Positions 36,103 to 48,600 of a DNA stretch of 64,000 nt are shown here, in pieces; the first letter of the stretch is position 1, and each line of letters begins with the position of its first letter. The DNA is from Chitinophaga skermanii (lineage in GTDB: Bacteria; Bacteroidota; Bacteroidia; Chitinophagales; Chitinophagaceae). The position numbers were made by a program, and so were the translations under genes. The notes under the pieces are model-generated. The model saw nothing but the letters and a program-made list of their open reading frames with translations. It was not told where the DNA came from and did no database searches. Location: assembly GCF_003259335.1 (NCBI RefSeq), contig NZ_QLLL01000007.1, positions 186,001 through 250,000 of the forward strand, given 5' to 3'.

Positions 36103-36451
36103 CTGAACAAACAGATTTAGAAAAAAGAAAATGAACGAAATGAATGGATTGTATCATAATGGATATTCATGCGATAAGTATTTGTAATCAGTAGATTGTA
36201 TTCGTTTTTCATGGCTGAAAATTTTTTTGAAAATCGTTCAGCTATCGTGTATTCGGGATATATTCTTTACTCAATATAAAGAACCTCTTGATTATATATA
36301 GGAAAATGCCTTCCCGTTAACGTGTCATTAACTAACTCGCTCGCGTAAGCATGAACAGCATGTGCTGTTAAAATTCAAAAATGAACAAAATGAACAGAAT
36401 TTGAAAGAATGAACAGGCGTGAATATTCGAATGTAAAATGAACAAAATGGA
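36103..36451 (+). promoter_or_regulatory. Cluster of TGAAC direct repeats upstream of the giant adhesin gene
   Basis: AAAATGAAC(A/G)AAATG occurs at 36128, 36378 and 36435, and TGAAC occurs at least seven times on the plus strand between about 36103 and 36451. The region 35970-36689 separates the divergent NACHT and adhesin genes and has no coding frame. The repeats could be regulator sites. No perfect TAnnTTTG promoter was identified here. Confidence 0.45.
36354..36369. promoter_or_regulatory. Operator-like inverted repeat
   Basis: AACAGCA and TGCTGTT are separated by two bases, about 320 bp upstream of the giant adhesin start and within the TGAAC repeat cluster. It has the size of a dimeric regulator site. 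Confidence 0.4.
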
Positions 36452-36689
36452 TTTGTGCTTTTACACAATAGGCTTCTATTTTCGTGTATGCATTATAGTG
36501 AATGGATCGACAAATTCTATGAAACGAATAAGCATTTCAACCAAACTATGAAGAAAGTATCCTACTAATAACCGGCAAGTTTTACAACCGAAATTATTAT
36601 CAGTATTCCTTTCTTAACCTCATTTCCTGTGCTATACTCCAAGTAAATGTTTTGATAAGAACCATCTTATTACCCAAACCATTGTGGCT

Positions 36690-39600
36690 ATGAATTTTAA
36701 CGTTACTCCTAAAAGCTCTTATCGTGCTTTTATCCTTGTCCTAACGCTCATTATTTCAATGTTCGTGTATCCCGGCGTATTAACCGCACAAAGGGTGTAT
36801 GCGACCAGTCAAACCAATGCAGTGAACGGCTTGTGCGTGTTGTGTGGTGTTACGAACCCCACCAACCCCGTCACCAATACGAACCTCGACGATTTCTCGC
36901 GGTTCAATATTACAGTTGGTTTGCTAGGCGTCTCGGTCCAACAAACCTTGATCTTCCCCACCGTCAACCCCAACCAGGGGTGCGATTCGCTCGTTATAGG
37001 CATTAGTAATGGGGGCGCTTTAATTCAAGCCAATTTATTCAATGGTTTAACGGTAGAAACTTTCAATGGGGGTACATCCAATAATGATGCCGTTGCTACA
37101 ACTGATCCTTTATTACGTTTATTAAACGGTAATACAAGGGCAGAAATTGTACTTCGTCCTTCTGCTTCATTCGATCGGGTAAGATTAACGTTATCATCTA
37201 GTTTAGCAGGATTGCTTGGTTCTTTGCAAGTGTATTACGCGTACCACAATAAAGTACAATTAATTTCACCGGTTATTACAAATCCATCTACCTTCTCTGC
37301 ATGCGTAGGTGTTCCTGTGAATTTGATTTCGAATATTAGCACTCCGGGTTCTACTATTAAATGGTATACCACTTCAACAGGTGGAACCGAAATTACAAAC
37401 CCAGATGCGAATGGTGATACATTACAAGTAGTGCCTACTGCTCCTGCTACTTATTATGCACAAACTTTCTTAGGCGGCTGTACGAACACAACTCGTTCAG
37501 CTGTTACTGTTAATACAAACCCGGTACCTGCATTACCTACTTTATTAAATGCTGTACGTACTATTTGTGCCGGCCAACAAGCTACTTTCAATGTACAGAA
37601 CCCAGTGGCGGGTGTTACCTATAATTGGTACGATGCTGCTAGCGGTGGTACTTTAGTAGCTACGGGTATTACGTATTCTACACCTAACTTAAATAGCAAC
37701 ACAAGTTATTACGTGGAAGCAGCGCTTCCAACAGGTTGCGTTAGCGCATCGCGGGCGCAAGTGTCCGTCGTCGTTAACCCGGCGCCGGCTGCTCCAGTAG
37801 CCTCGCCGTCGAATGTAGTGATAAATAGCGGCCAGTCTGCTACTTTCGCCATTACATCGCCCGAACCAGGTGTTACTTATACTTGGTACGATTCGCCGGC
37901 AAAAGTAACTACCCTCACAACGGGTAATACTTATACTACACCTATCTTATTTGGTACTACTTCTTATTATATTGAAGGATCGAATGGTAGCTGTGTAAGT
38001 ACTATTACCCAAGTAACTGCTACGATAAATGCTGCGAACAACGTGCCTTGTAGTTTTGCAAATCAAAACTTGGGTCCTGTTACTTCTGGCGTTTGTGCAT
38101 TGTGTACAGTGAATAGTCCAGCTGCAGCTGTAGATAATGATACTACAACAGCCTCTACTATTTCATTAGGTGTGGGAGCTTTGGGTAGCATTGGACAGCT
38201 GATTGGTTTTTCCAACACGTATACAGCGGGTGATAGCATTGTGGTAGTATTACAAGTACCTAATACATTGTTAAGTGCTACCTTGTTAAACAACATCGTG
38301 TTGCGTCCTTATATAGGCAATGTACCAACGGCAGATCAACCTACGAACTTAAGTTCTGCTTTAGCCAATATCCAATTACTCGGTATTATCGGCGGAACGG
38401 GTAAATACCGCGTAAGCATTCCAACCAACAATAACTTCAACGGTGTATTGGTAAGTATCAATGGTGGTGTTGCGTTGTTGTCGAATTTGAATGTATTCTA
38501 TGTGGCGGCTACTATACCATCTCCTACCCCGGCTAGCAATAACATCAATATTTGTACTGGTAATACAGCTACCTTATCTGTAACGCCTGCGCCTGGTGCT
38601 TTCGTGAATTGGTACGATGTTCCATCTGGTGGTACTGCTTTGGCTTCAGGTACGAATACATATACAACGGCTGCTCTTACCAATACTAAAGTATATTATG
38701 TAGCTACTGGCAGGTTTGGTTGTGAAAATGGTTACCGTGTACCTATTACAGTAAACGTAAACCAAATCCCAGCCGCCCCGGCAGTTTCGTTAAATAACGT
38801 AGCTATTTGTTCGGGTGATTCTACTACCTTCTCTATTGCAACTCCTGTAAATGGCATTACTTATAAATGGTATAATGTATCAACCGGGGGCGCTGCTTTA
38901 GATAGCGGTGTTACCTATACTACTCTGCCATTAACGGCAAATGCTACTTACTATGTAGAAGCGAGCGCGAATGGTTGTGCCAGCACAACAAGAACGGCTG
39001 TTAACGTAACAGTGAATGCTTCTCCTGCTGCTGTGTCTATCACGCCGCCATCTGCTTCTATCATCCAAGGCCAAACTGCTACCTTAACGGCTAGTTCTGC
39101 TACGGCTGGTGTAACCTTTAACTGGTTCACACAACAAACGGGTGGAACAAGTATTTTCACCGGTGCAACATTCACTACGCCACCGTTAACGGCTACTACG
39201 ACTTATTATGTATCGGCAACAAATGCTGCAGGTTGTAATACGCCTGCAAGAACGGCTGTTACTGTTACGGTAAGTAATGGTGCGGTTGATTTGTCGTGTG
39301 GTGGAGCTACTGGTCAAACCAATACGACCAATGGTCTTTGCGTTGGTTGTACTGTACAAAACCCAGCCTTAGCGATCGATTCAAGTACGCAAACGGGTTC
39401 TCGTTTGAATATCTTGGTGGGCTTATTGGGTGGTTATGCTGCGCAACGATTGAGCTTCTCTACTACTGGTAACCCAGGTGATAGTATCCAAGTAGGCATC
39501 GGCTTCCCTGCAGCGATAGCGGATGTAGGATTGTTATCGTCTGTACAAGTGTTAACCTATAATAATGGTACTGCCAATGGTTCTCCAATTGGTGTAAATG

Positions 39601-42600
39601 ACCAATTATTAAACTTGCGTTTGTTGAATGGTGGCACACAAGCAGTATTTACATTGCCTGTAACCGCTACTTATAACGCGGTAGAAATTAGGTTGAACTC
39701 TGGTGTTGCCAGCTTATTGGGTTCTGTATTTGTGAACTACGCAAAAGTAATCGTAGCGGCTCCACAAGTACAGCAAACAGCACCGGCTACTTGTCCGGGT
39801 CAAACAATTACATTAAACGCCGTAACGCGTCCGAATACTTCGTTCCGTTGGTATAGTCAACCTGTGGGTGGTTTACCATTAGCGAATAGCGATGCATTTA
39901 CATCTGGTGTTATTAATAATGATACTATTTTCTATATAGAAGCAGTATCTAGCGATGGTTGCGTTAGCCCTGTACGTACAGCGGTTCCTGTAACAGTGGG
40001 TTTACCAAACGTTACAGTGGCTTCTAACAATGTAACGGTGAACATGAACCAAACTGCATTGTTAAGCGTAAGCAACCCTGTAGCTGGCTATACTTACCAA
40101 TGGTTTGCACAAGCAAACGGTGGTGCAGCATTAGCTACCGGTCCTAACTACACTACGCCGCCAATGACCGTTTCTTCTACTTTCTACGTGGAAGCAACAA
40201 ATACAGCTGGTTGTAGAACAGCGCAAAGAATTGCGGTGAATGTAAACATATTACAAGTGCCAGGAGCACCTGATGCACCATGTGGTTCTGCAACATCTCA
40301 AACTAACACAGCGAATGGCTTGTGTATTGGTTGTTATGTGGAGAACCCAGGGTTGGCGGTTGACTCTAGTACTACAACCGGTTCTACTTTACATACATTA
40401 GTTGGTTTAACGGGTGGTTATACATCACAAACATTGATATTCCCAACTGTAAGTAATGTTGGCGATAGCTTAAGAATTGGTTTAACATTCCCATCTAGCC
40501 TAGCAGATGTTAGTTTGTTGAACAATATCCAAGTAAGAACATTAAACGGTGCTAACAATAACAATGATCTGCAAACGATCAACGCAGCACCTATCAATAT
40601 TAACTTGCTTAACGGTAATCGCACAGCGATTATCACGTATGCTCCTCTTTATGCATTTGATCGTGTTGAAATCAGGTTGAATTCCGGTTTAGCTTCAGCG
40701 CTCGCAGCTTTGAATGTGAACTATGCAGCACGGATTATTCTTCCTGCTAAAGCACAGGGCGATTCTACAGCGGTTTGTACAGGCCAGCCTGCTACATTAA
40801 CCGCCGTAGCTCGTCCAAATACTAACTTCCGTTGGTATGCAACACCAATTGGTGGCACCGCCCTCGCAAATGGCGATTCTTATACAACAGGACCAATTAC
40901 GGTAGATTCAGTATTCTACTTAGAAGCTGTTTCTACAAACGGTTGCGTGGCTCCAACACGTACGCCGGTGCCTGTAAAAGTTGGTTTACCAAGTGTGAAC
41001 GTTACTTCTAATAATGTAACAGTGAACCTTGGTCAAACGGCTACTTTAAGCGTTAATAACCCTGATGCTACCTTTACTTACCAATGGTTCACAACTGCAA
41101 CCGGTGGTACTGCTGTAGGTACAGGTGCAAACTTTACTACCCCGGCCATGACGGTAACTTCTGTTTATTACGTTGAAGCAACGAATACAACAGGATGTAA
41201 AACCGCCGCTCGTATTCCAGTAACTGTAACAGTACGTCAAGCAGCAGGTCCTAATGATGTGCCTTGTGGATCAGCAACAACGCAAACAAATACAACCAAT
41301 GGCTTGTGCGTAGGTTGTTATGTTGAAAATCCAACATTGGCAGTAGATTCTAGTACTGTAACTGGTTCTACGATTCACGTGGTATTAGGCTTAACAAATG
41401 GTTATGCTTCACAAACATTGATTTACCCAACAGTAAGCAACCCAGGTGATAGCGTACGTTTAAGCTTAACATTCCCATCATCATTAGCAGATCTTTCATT
41501 ATTATCTAGCATTCAATTCGGTACTTTAAACGGTACTACCAATAACAACGATTTACAGCCGATCAACGCAGCGCCAGTTAAGTTGCAATTGTTGGCAAAC
41601 AATACACAAGCGATCTTAACATTTGCTCCTGCGAATGTGTGGGATCGTGTTGAAGTGCGTTTGAACAGTGGTTTATTAACGGCATTAAGCGCGGTAAATG
41701 TAAATTATGCCGGCCGTGTAATCCTTCCTGCTAAAGCACAAGGCGATTCAGCTGCTGTTTGTACAGGTTCTCCTGCTACATTGGTGGCGGTTGCTCGTCC
41801 GAATACAAACTTCCGCTGGTATGCAACTGCAACAGGTGGTGCTCCATTATTCAGTGGCGATACGTATACAACGGGTAATATTACTTCAGATACAGTCTTC
41901 TATTTAGAAGCAATTTCTGCAACAGGTTGCGTGGCTCCTTCACGTACTGCTGTACCGGTAAAAGTAGGTTTACCAAACGTTACTGTAACATCAAATAACG
42001 TTACTGTGAACGTAGGTCAAACTGCTACCTTAAGCGTGAACAACGCCGATGCTAGTTTCACTTACCAATGGTTTGATGCACCAACAGGTGGCACTGCCGT
42101 AGGTTCAGGTGCAAACTTCACAACTCCTCCAATGACGGTTACAACAGTTTATTATGTTGAAGCTACCAGTGGTACAGGTTGTAAAACTTCTGCGAGAATT
42201 CCTGTAACTGTAAACGTTCGTCAAGTAGCTGGTCCTAATGATGTACCATGCGGATCGGCTACTTCACAAACCAATACAGCCAACGGGTTATGTATAGGTT
42301 GTTATGTTGAAAATCCAACATTGGCTGTAGATTCTAGTACTACTACAGGTTCTACATTGCATGTTATTGCAGGTTTATTGAATGGTTACGTTCAACAAAC
42401 ATTAATTTATCCTTCTGCTAGCAATGTGGGTGATAGTGTGAAAATTGGTTTAACATTCCCAAGCAGTATTGCGAACGTAGGTGCATTAAATAATATCCAA
42501 ATTGCTACTTACAATGGTGCAACATTTAACGGTGATCGTAACACGTTAAACGCTGCTCCTGTACAAGTAAGCTTACTCAGCAACAATACACAAGCCATCA

Positions 42601-45600
42601 TTAGCTTCGTGCCAAATGTAGTGTTTGATCGTGTTGAAATTAGGTTGAACTCTGGTGTAGCGCAATTGCTCAATGCCGTGAACATTAACTACGCCGGCAA
42701 AGTAGTTGCCCCTGCAAGAGCACAAGGCGACTCTGCTGCTGTGTGTACAGGTACGCCTGCAACATTAAATGCAGTAACGCGTCCGAATACAACCTTCCGT
42801 TGGTACGCAACGGCTGTAGGTGGTACACCATTATACAGTGGCGATAGCTTTACAACAGGTAACATCACTGCCGATACTGTCTTCTATTTAGAAGCGGTGT
42901 CTAGCAATGGTTGTATTAGCCCAGTTCGTACAGCGGTACCGGTAACTGTAGGTTTACCAATTATTTCTGTAACCTCTAATAATGTAACGGTTGATCGCGG
43001 TCAAACGGCTACCTTAACCGTAAATAACCCAGTAGCTGCATATACCTACAATTGGTACGATGTAGCAACTGGTGGTACTTCATTGTATACCGGTGCTAAT
43101 TTCACAACGCCACCAATGACGGTAACGTCTGTATACTATGTAGAAGCAACAAATGCAACAGGTTGTAAAACAGCGCAACGTATCGCCGTAACGGTGAATG
43201 TGCGTCAAACCGGTACTGGCCCGGTTGTGCCTTGTGGATCAGCTACAACGCAAGTAAATGCAGCGAATGGTTTGTGCGTGGGTTGTTATGTTGAGAACCC
43301 AACTTTCGCCATCGACTCTAGCAGTACTACCGGTTCTACTATGCACTTGGTATTGGGCTTAGCGGGTGGTAACTTATCACAAACGCTCATCTTCCCAACT
43401 GTAAGTAACGTAGGTGATACTGTGAAAGTGAGCTTCACATTCCCAAGTAGCTTGGCAGATGTAGGCTTGTTATCAAATGTTCAAATCAGCACATTGAATG
43501 GTACGACTGATAATAACGATCTTCAATCGATCAACAGTGGTCCTATTCAATTGCAATTGTTGAACAACAATACAAATGCAATTCTTTCTTACGCTCCGGC
43601 AAGTGCCTTCGATCGTGTACGTATCACCATGAATTCTGGCATAGCACAAGCATTGAGTGCATTAAATGTTAACTATGCATCTAGGGTGATCTTACCTGCG
43701 AAAGCACAAGGCGACTCTGTAGCGGTATGTACTGGTCAACCAGCTACATTACGTGCAGTAACTCGTCCGAACACAGCCTTCCGTTGGTATACAACACCAA
43801 CTGGTGGCACACCATTGGCAACAGCCGATTCTTATACGACTGGTAATATCAGCAGTGATACCACCTTCTACTTAGAAGCAATTTCTACTACAGGTTGTAC
43901 AAGCCCTGTACGTACAGCGGTGAAAGTGAAAGTAGGCTTACCGAACGTAAGCGTTACTTCTAACAACGTCATCGTTGATCGTGGTCAAACGGCTCTATTA
44001 TCAGTTAACAATCCAGATACTTCCTTCACTTACCAATGGTTCGATGTAGCCACTGGTGGTACAGCTTTGGCAACAGGCGCTAATTTCACAACGCCTCCAA
44101 TGAATGTTTCTGGTGTATACTATGTGGAAGCAACCAATGCAACAGGTTGTAAAACAGCACAACGCATCGCGGTGAACGTGAACGTTCGTCAAACGCCAGG
44201 CACTGCCGATGTACCATGTGGATCTGCTACTACGCAAACAAATGCAGCGAATGGCTTATGTGTAGGCTGTTATGTTGAAAATCCAAACTTCGCGGTAGAC
44301 TCTAGTACAACCACTGGTTCTACAATTCACTTAGTATTAGGCTTAACAGGTGGTAATGTATCACAAACATTGATCTTCCCAACTGTAAGTAATATTGGTG
44401 ATAGCGTGAAAGTAGGCTTAACATTCCCAAGCAGTTTAGCTGATGTAGGATTATTAGCCAATATTCAAATCGGTACATTGAACGGTACGACGAACAATGC
44501 CGATATGCAAACAATCAACAGTGGCCCAATACAATTACAACTGTTGAATAATAACCAACAAGCGGTACTTACATTCGCTCCAACGAAAGTATTCGACCGT
44601 GTACAAATCACGATGAACGCAGGATTAGCGCAAGCATTGAGCGCGGTTAACGTGAACTACGCAGCACGTGTAATTGCACCACCGGTAGCACAAGCCGATT
44701 CTACCGCTGTATGTACTGGCTTACCAGCTACATTACGTGCAGTAACTCGTCCGAATACTACATTCAGATGGTATACAACTGCAACAGGTGGTACACCATT
44801 ATTCAGTGGCGATACTTACACTACAGGTAACATTACGAAAGACACTGTATTCTACTTAGAAGCAGTATCGTCTACAGGTTGCGTAAGCCCTGTACGTACA
44901 GCAGTTCCTGTAACTGTAGGCTTACCATCAATTTCAGTAACTTCTAATAACGTATCAGTACTTCGTGGTCAATCCGCTACCTTAACGGTTAACAACCCGG
45001 TTGCGGCATATACTTACAACTGGTTCGATACACCAACAGGTGGTACATCATTATTCACCGGTCCGAACTTCACTACGCCGGCTATGAATATTACCACGGT
45101 GTACTACGTGGAAGCAACCAATGCAACAGGTTGTAAAACTGCACAAAGAGTGCCTGTAACCGTAACGGTAATTCAACCAAATAGTGGTGCCGATGTACCA
45201 TGTGGTTCTGCCACTACTACTACCAATGCGGCGAATGGTATTTGTGTAGGCTGTTATGTTGAAAATCCAAACTTAGCAGTAGACTCTAGCACTATTACTG
45301 GTTCTACTATGCACTTGGTATTAGGATTAGTAAACGGAACATTAACACAAACATTAATTTATCCAACGCCTAGCAATGTAGGTGATAGCGTAATCGTAAG
45401 CTTAACATTCCCAAGCACATTGGCAGATGTTGGTTTATTATCAAACGTTCAAATCGGAACAATGAACGGTACTACGAATAACAATGATCTTCGTACTATC
45501 AACTCCGCTCCGATTACATTACAATTGTTAGCGGGTAATCAAAGAGCTTTAGTATCATTTAAACCAACAGCAGCGTTTGATCGCGTTGTGATTAGAATGA

Positions 45601-48600
45601 ACTCTGGCTTAGCACAAGCAGTCAGCGCATTAAATGTGAACTATGCTGCTCGTGTAATTGCACCTGCTAAAGCACAAGGCGATTCTGCAGCTGTATGTAC
45701 CGGCTCTCCTGCTACGTTGAATGCAGTTGTTACACCAAATACAACTTACCGTTGGTACAACCAACCTGTAGGTGGTGCTGCCTTGTTCGTAGGATCGCAA
45801 TTTGTAACAGGGCCAATTACTGTAGATTCAGTATTCTACTTAGAAGCGGTTTCTGCATCAGGTTGTGCAGCTCCAACAAGAACACCGGTGCCTGTTAGCG
45901 TTGGTTTACCAAACGTAACTGTAACTTCTAACAACGTAACGGTTGATCGTGGTAACACGGCTACCTTAAGTGTAAATAACCCCGATGCAACATATACATA
46001 CCAATGGTTTGATGTAGCTACAGGTGGTACAGCATTGTCAACAGGTGCGAACTTTACAACGCCACCAATGCAGGTTTCTTCTGTGTACTATGTTGAAGCA
46101 ACTAATAACATAGGTTGTAAAACAGCACAAAGAATCGCGGTGAATGTAACAGTACGCCAAGCACCTGGTCCGAACGACGTGCCATGTGGATCTGCAACAT
46201 CACAAACAAATGCAGCTAACGGCTTATGTATAGGTTGTTACGTAGAAAATCCAGGTTTAGCGATCGATTCTAGTTCTGTAACAGGTTCTACGATCCATGT
46301 CATCTTAGGATTAGTAAATGGTTATGCATCACAAACCCTCATCTTCCCAACTGTTAGCAATGTTGGTGATAGCGTACAAGTATCCTTAACATTCCCAAGC
46401 ACAATTGCAGATGTAGGATTGCTCTCTGGTGTACAAGTAGCTACTTACAGTGGTACTAACTACAACAATGATATTCGCAACATCAACGCGCAAGGTGTAA
46501 CATTAAGATTGTTACCAGGCAATACGCGTGCAATCTTAACTTATGCACCAGCTCAACCATTCGATCGTATCGAAGTAAGATTGAACTCTGGTTTAGCACA
46601 AGCATTAAGCGCAGTAAATGTGAACTACGCGGCAAGAATTATCCAACCGCCTGTTCCAACAGCAGACTCAGCGGTAATTTGTGCCGGTACTTCTGCTACA
46701 TTAACTGCTAATCAACAACCAAACAGGTCGTACCGCTGGTACAGTGCTCCTGTAGGTGGTAACCTCTTATTCAGCGGCGCAACATTCGTAACGCCTGCAT
46801 TATCAACCACTACTACTTACTACTTAGAAGCAGTAGCAGCAACAGGTTGTGTAAGCCCAGTAAGAGTTCCGGTGCGTGTAGTAGTAACAACTGCTCCTCC
46901 AGCACCAACTGTAGCGGCATCTACCGTAACTACTTGTGCCGGTACAACTGCCACTTTACAAGCTACAGGTCCAATGGGTGCATCATTCAGATGGTACACA
47001 ACAGCAACAGGTGGTACACCTGTAGGCGACAGTGCAACATTTATCACCCCTGTATTGGATAGTTCTAAGATTTATTATGTTGAAACATATTTGAATTCTG
47101 GTTGCGTAAGTTTAACCCGTACGGCAGTTACTGTAAACGTGTCTACACGTCCAAGCTTGCCGGTGGTTACACCTAACGCACCAACCATTTGTGAGGGCAA
47201 CACGGCAACGTTAACAGCTACTAGCTCAACGCCAGGTGCAACGATCAATTGGTATACTAGCGCAACGGCAGTTTCTCCAATCGCAACAGGTGCTTCGTAC
47301 ACAACACCGGTATTGTCGACCAGTACAACGTTCTACGTGAGTACATCATTTGGTCAATGCCAAAGTGCATCGCGTGTACCTGTATTAGTTACCGTAAACC
47401 CTGCTCCATTAGCACCTACCGTAACTAAAATCCCAACAAACGGCGTAGTAATGTATGGCGATAGTGCCACGCTAACTGCGTTTGTTACCAACCCTGGCGC
47501 TCGTTACTATTGGTATACAGTACCAACTGGCGGTGTGTACGACTTTGAAGGTGCTACTTTCGTAACACCTGGTTTAACGCAGAATGTAACTTATTACGTA
47601 GAAGCAGTAAGTACTACAGGTTGCGTAAGTCCTCGTACAGCGGCAGCTTTAATTGTTGATCGCAACTTTAACCCTGGTTGTGATATCGCGAATAGCGATA
47701 CAGTCATCACATCAATTGGTTGTGTATTATGTAGTGTAACTACGCCAGACAACGCGGTTGATAACGATACAACCAACTTTGCCCAATTGAACTTGCCGGT
47801 AGGCTTGTTATCGGGTAGCATTTCGCAATACTTAAAATTTGGTTCTACTAGCAATGCAGGTGATTCTGTTAGCTTGATCTTAGAAGTGCCAAATACAATT
47901 GTAAATGCGGCGGTATTGGGTAGTATCGTGGTGAACTCTGCGAATGGCAATACAAGCAATAACGAAAATACCAGGTTAGATAATCAAATTGTGAAACTTG
48001 ATTTGATTGGTGGTGGAACGAATAAATTCCGTGTAACATTCAAACCAAGCGGTGCATTTGATAGAGTAGAAATTAAATTGGATGCAGGCTTAGCAACGCT
48101 CTTCCGTAACTTACGCGTATACTATGGCTTCCGTGTAGTGCCTGAGGCAACTGTGGCGGTGAAAGATGTGACCATCTGTAAAGGTAGTACAGCAACATTC
48201 ACAGCAACAGCACCAGCTGGTGTAACCATCAACTGGTACGATGCTCCACGCGGCGGTACATTATTACGCACTGGAAATACATACACAACACCAGCATTAG
48301 ATACATTAACTGTATACTATGTTGAAACAGTTCGAACTTCAACAAACTGTCCGAACCCAATCCGTGTAGCAGTAACGGCAAGAGTATTACCAATTCCAGT
48401 ACCACCGGTATTAGTAACGAACGATACCTTGGTATGTCCTGGTGCTTCTGTAGTATTAAGAGTACGCAGCTCCAATCCGAAAGATACCATCCGTTGGTTC
48501 AATGCACCTACTAATGGTACATTGTTAGCGGTAGATAGCATCTTCACCACACCAAACCTTAGTACAACCACTACATACTACGTTGAAACATTCAACGGAA

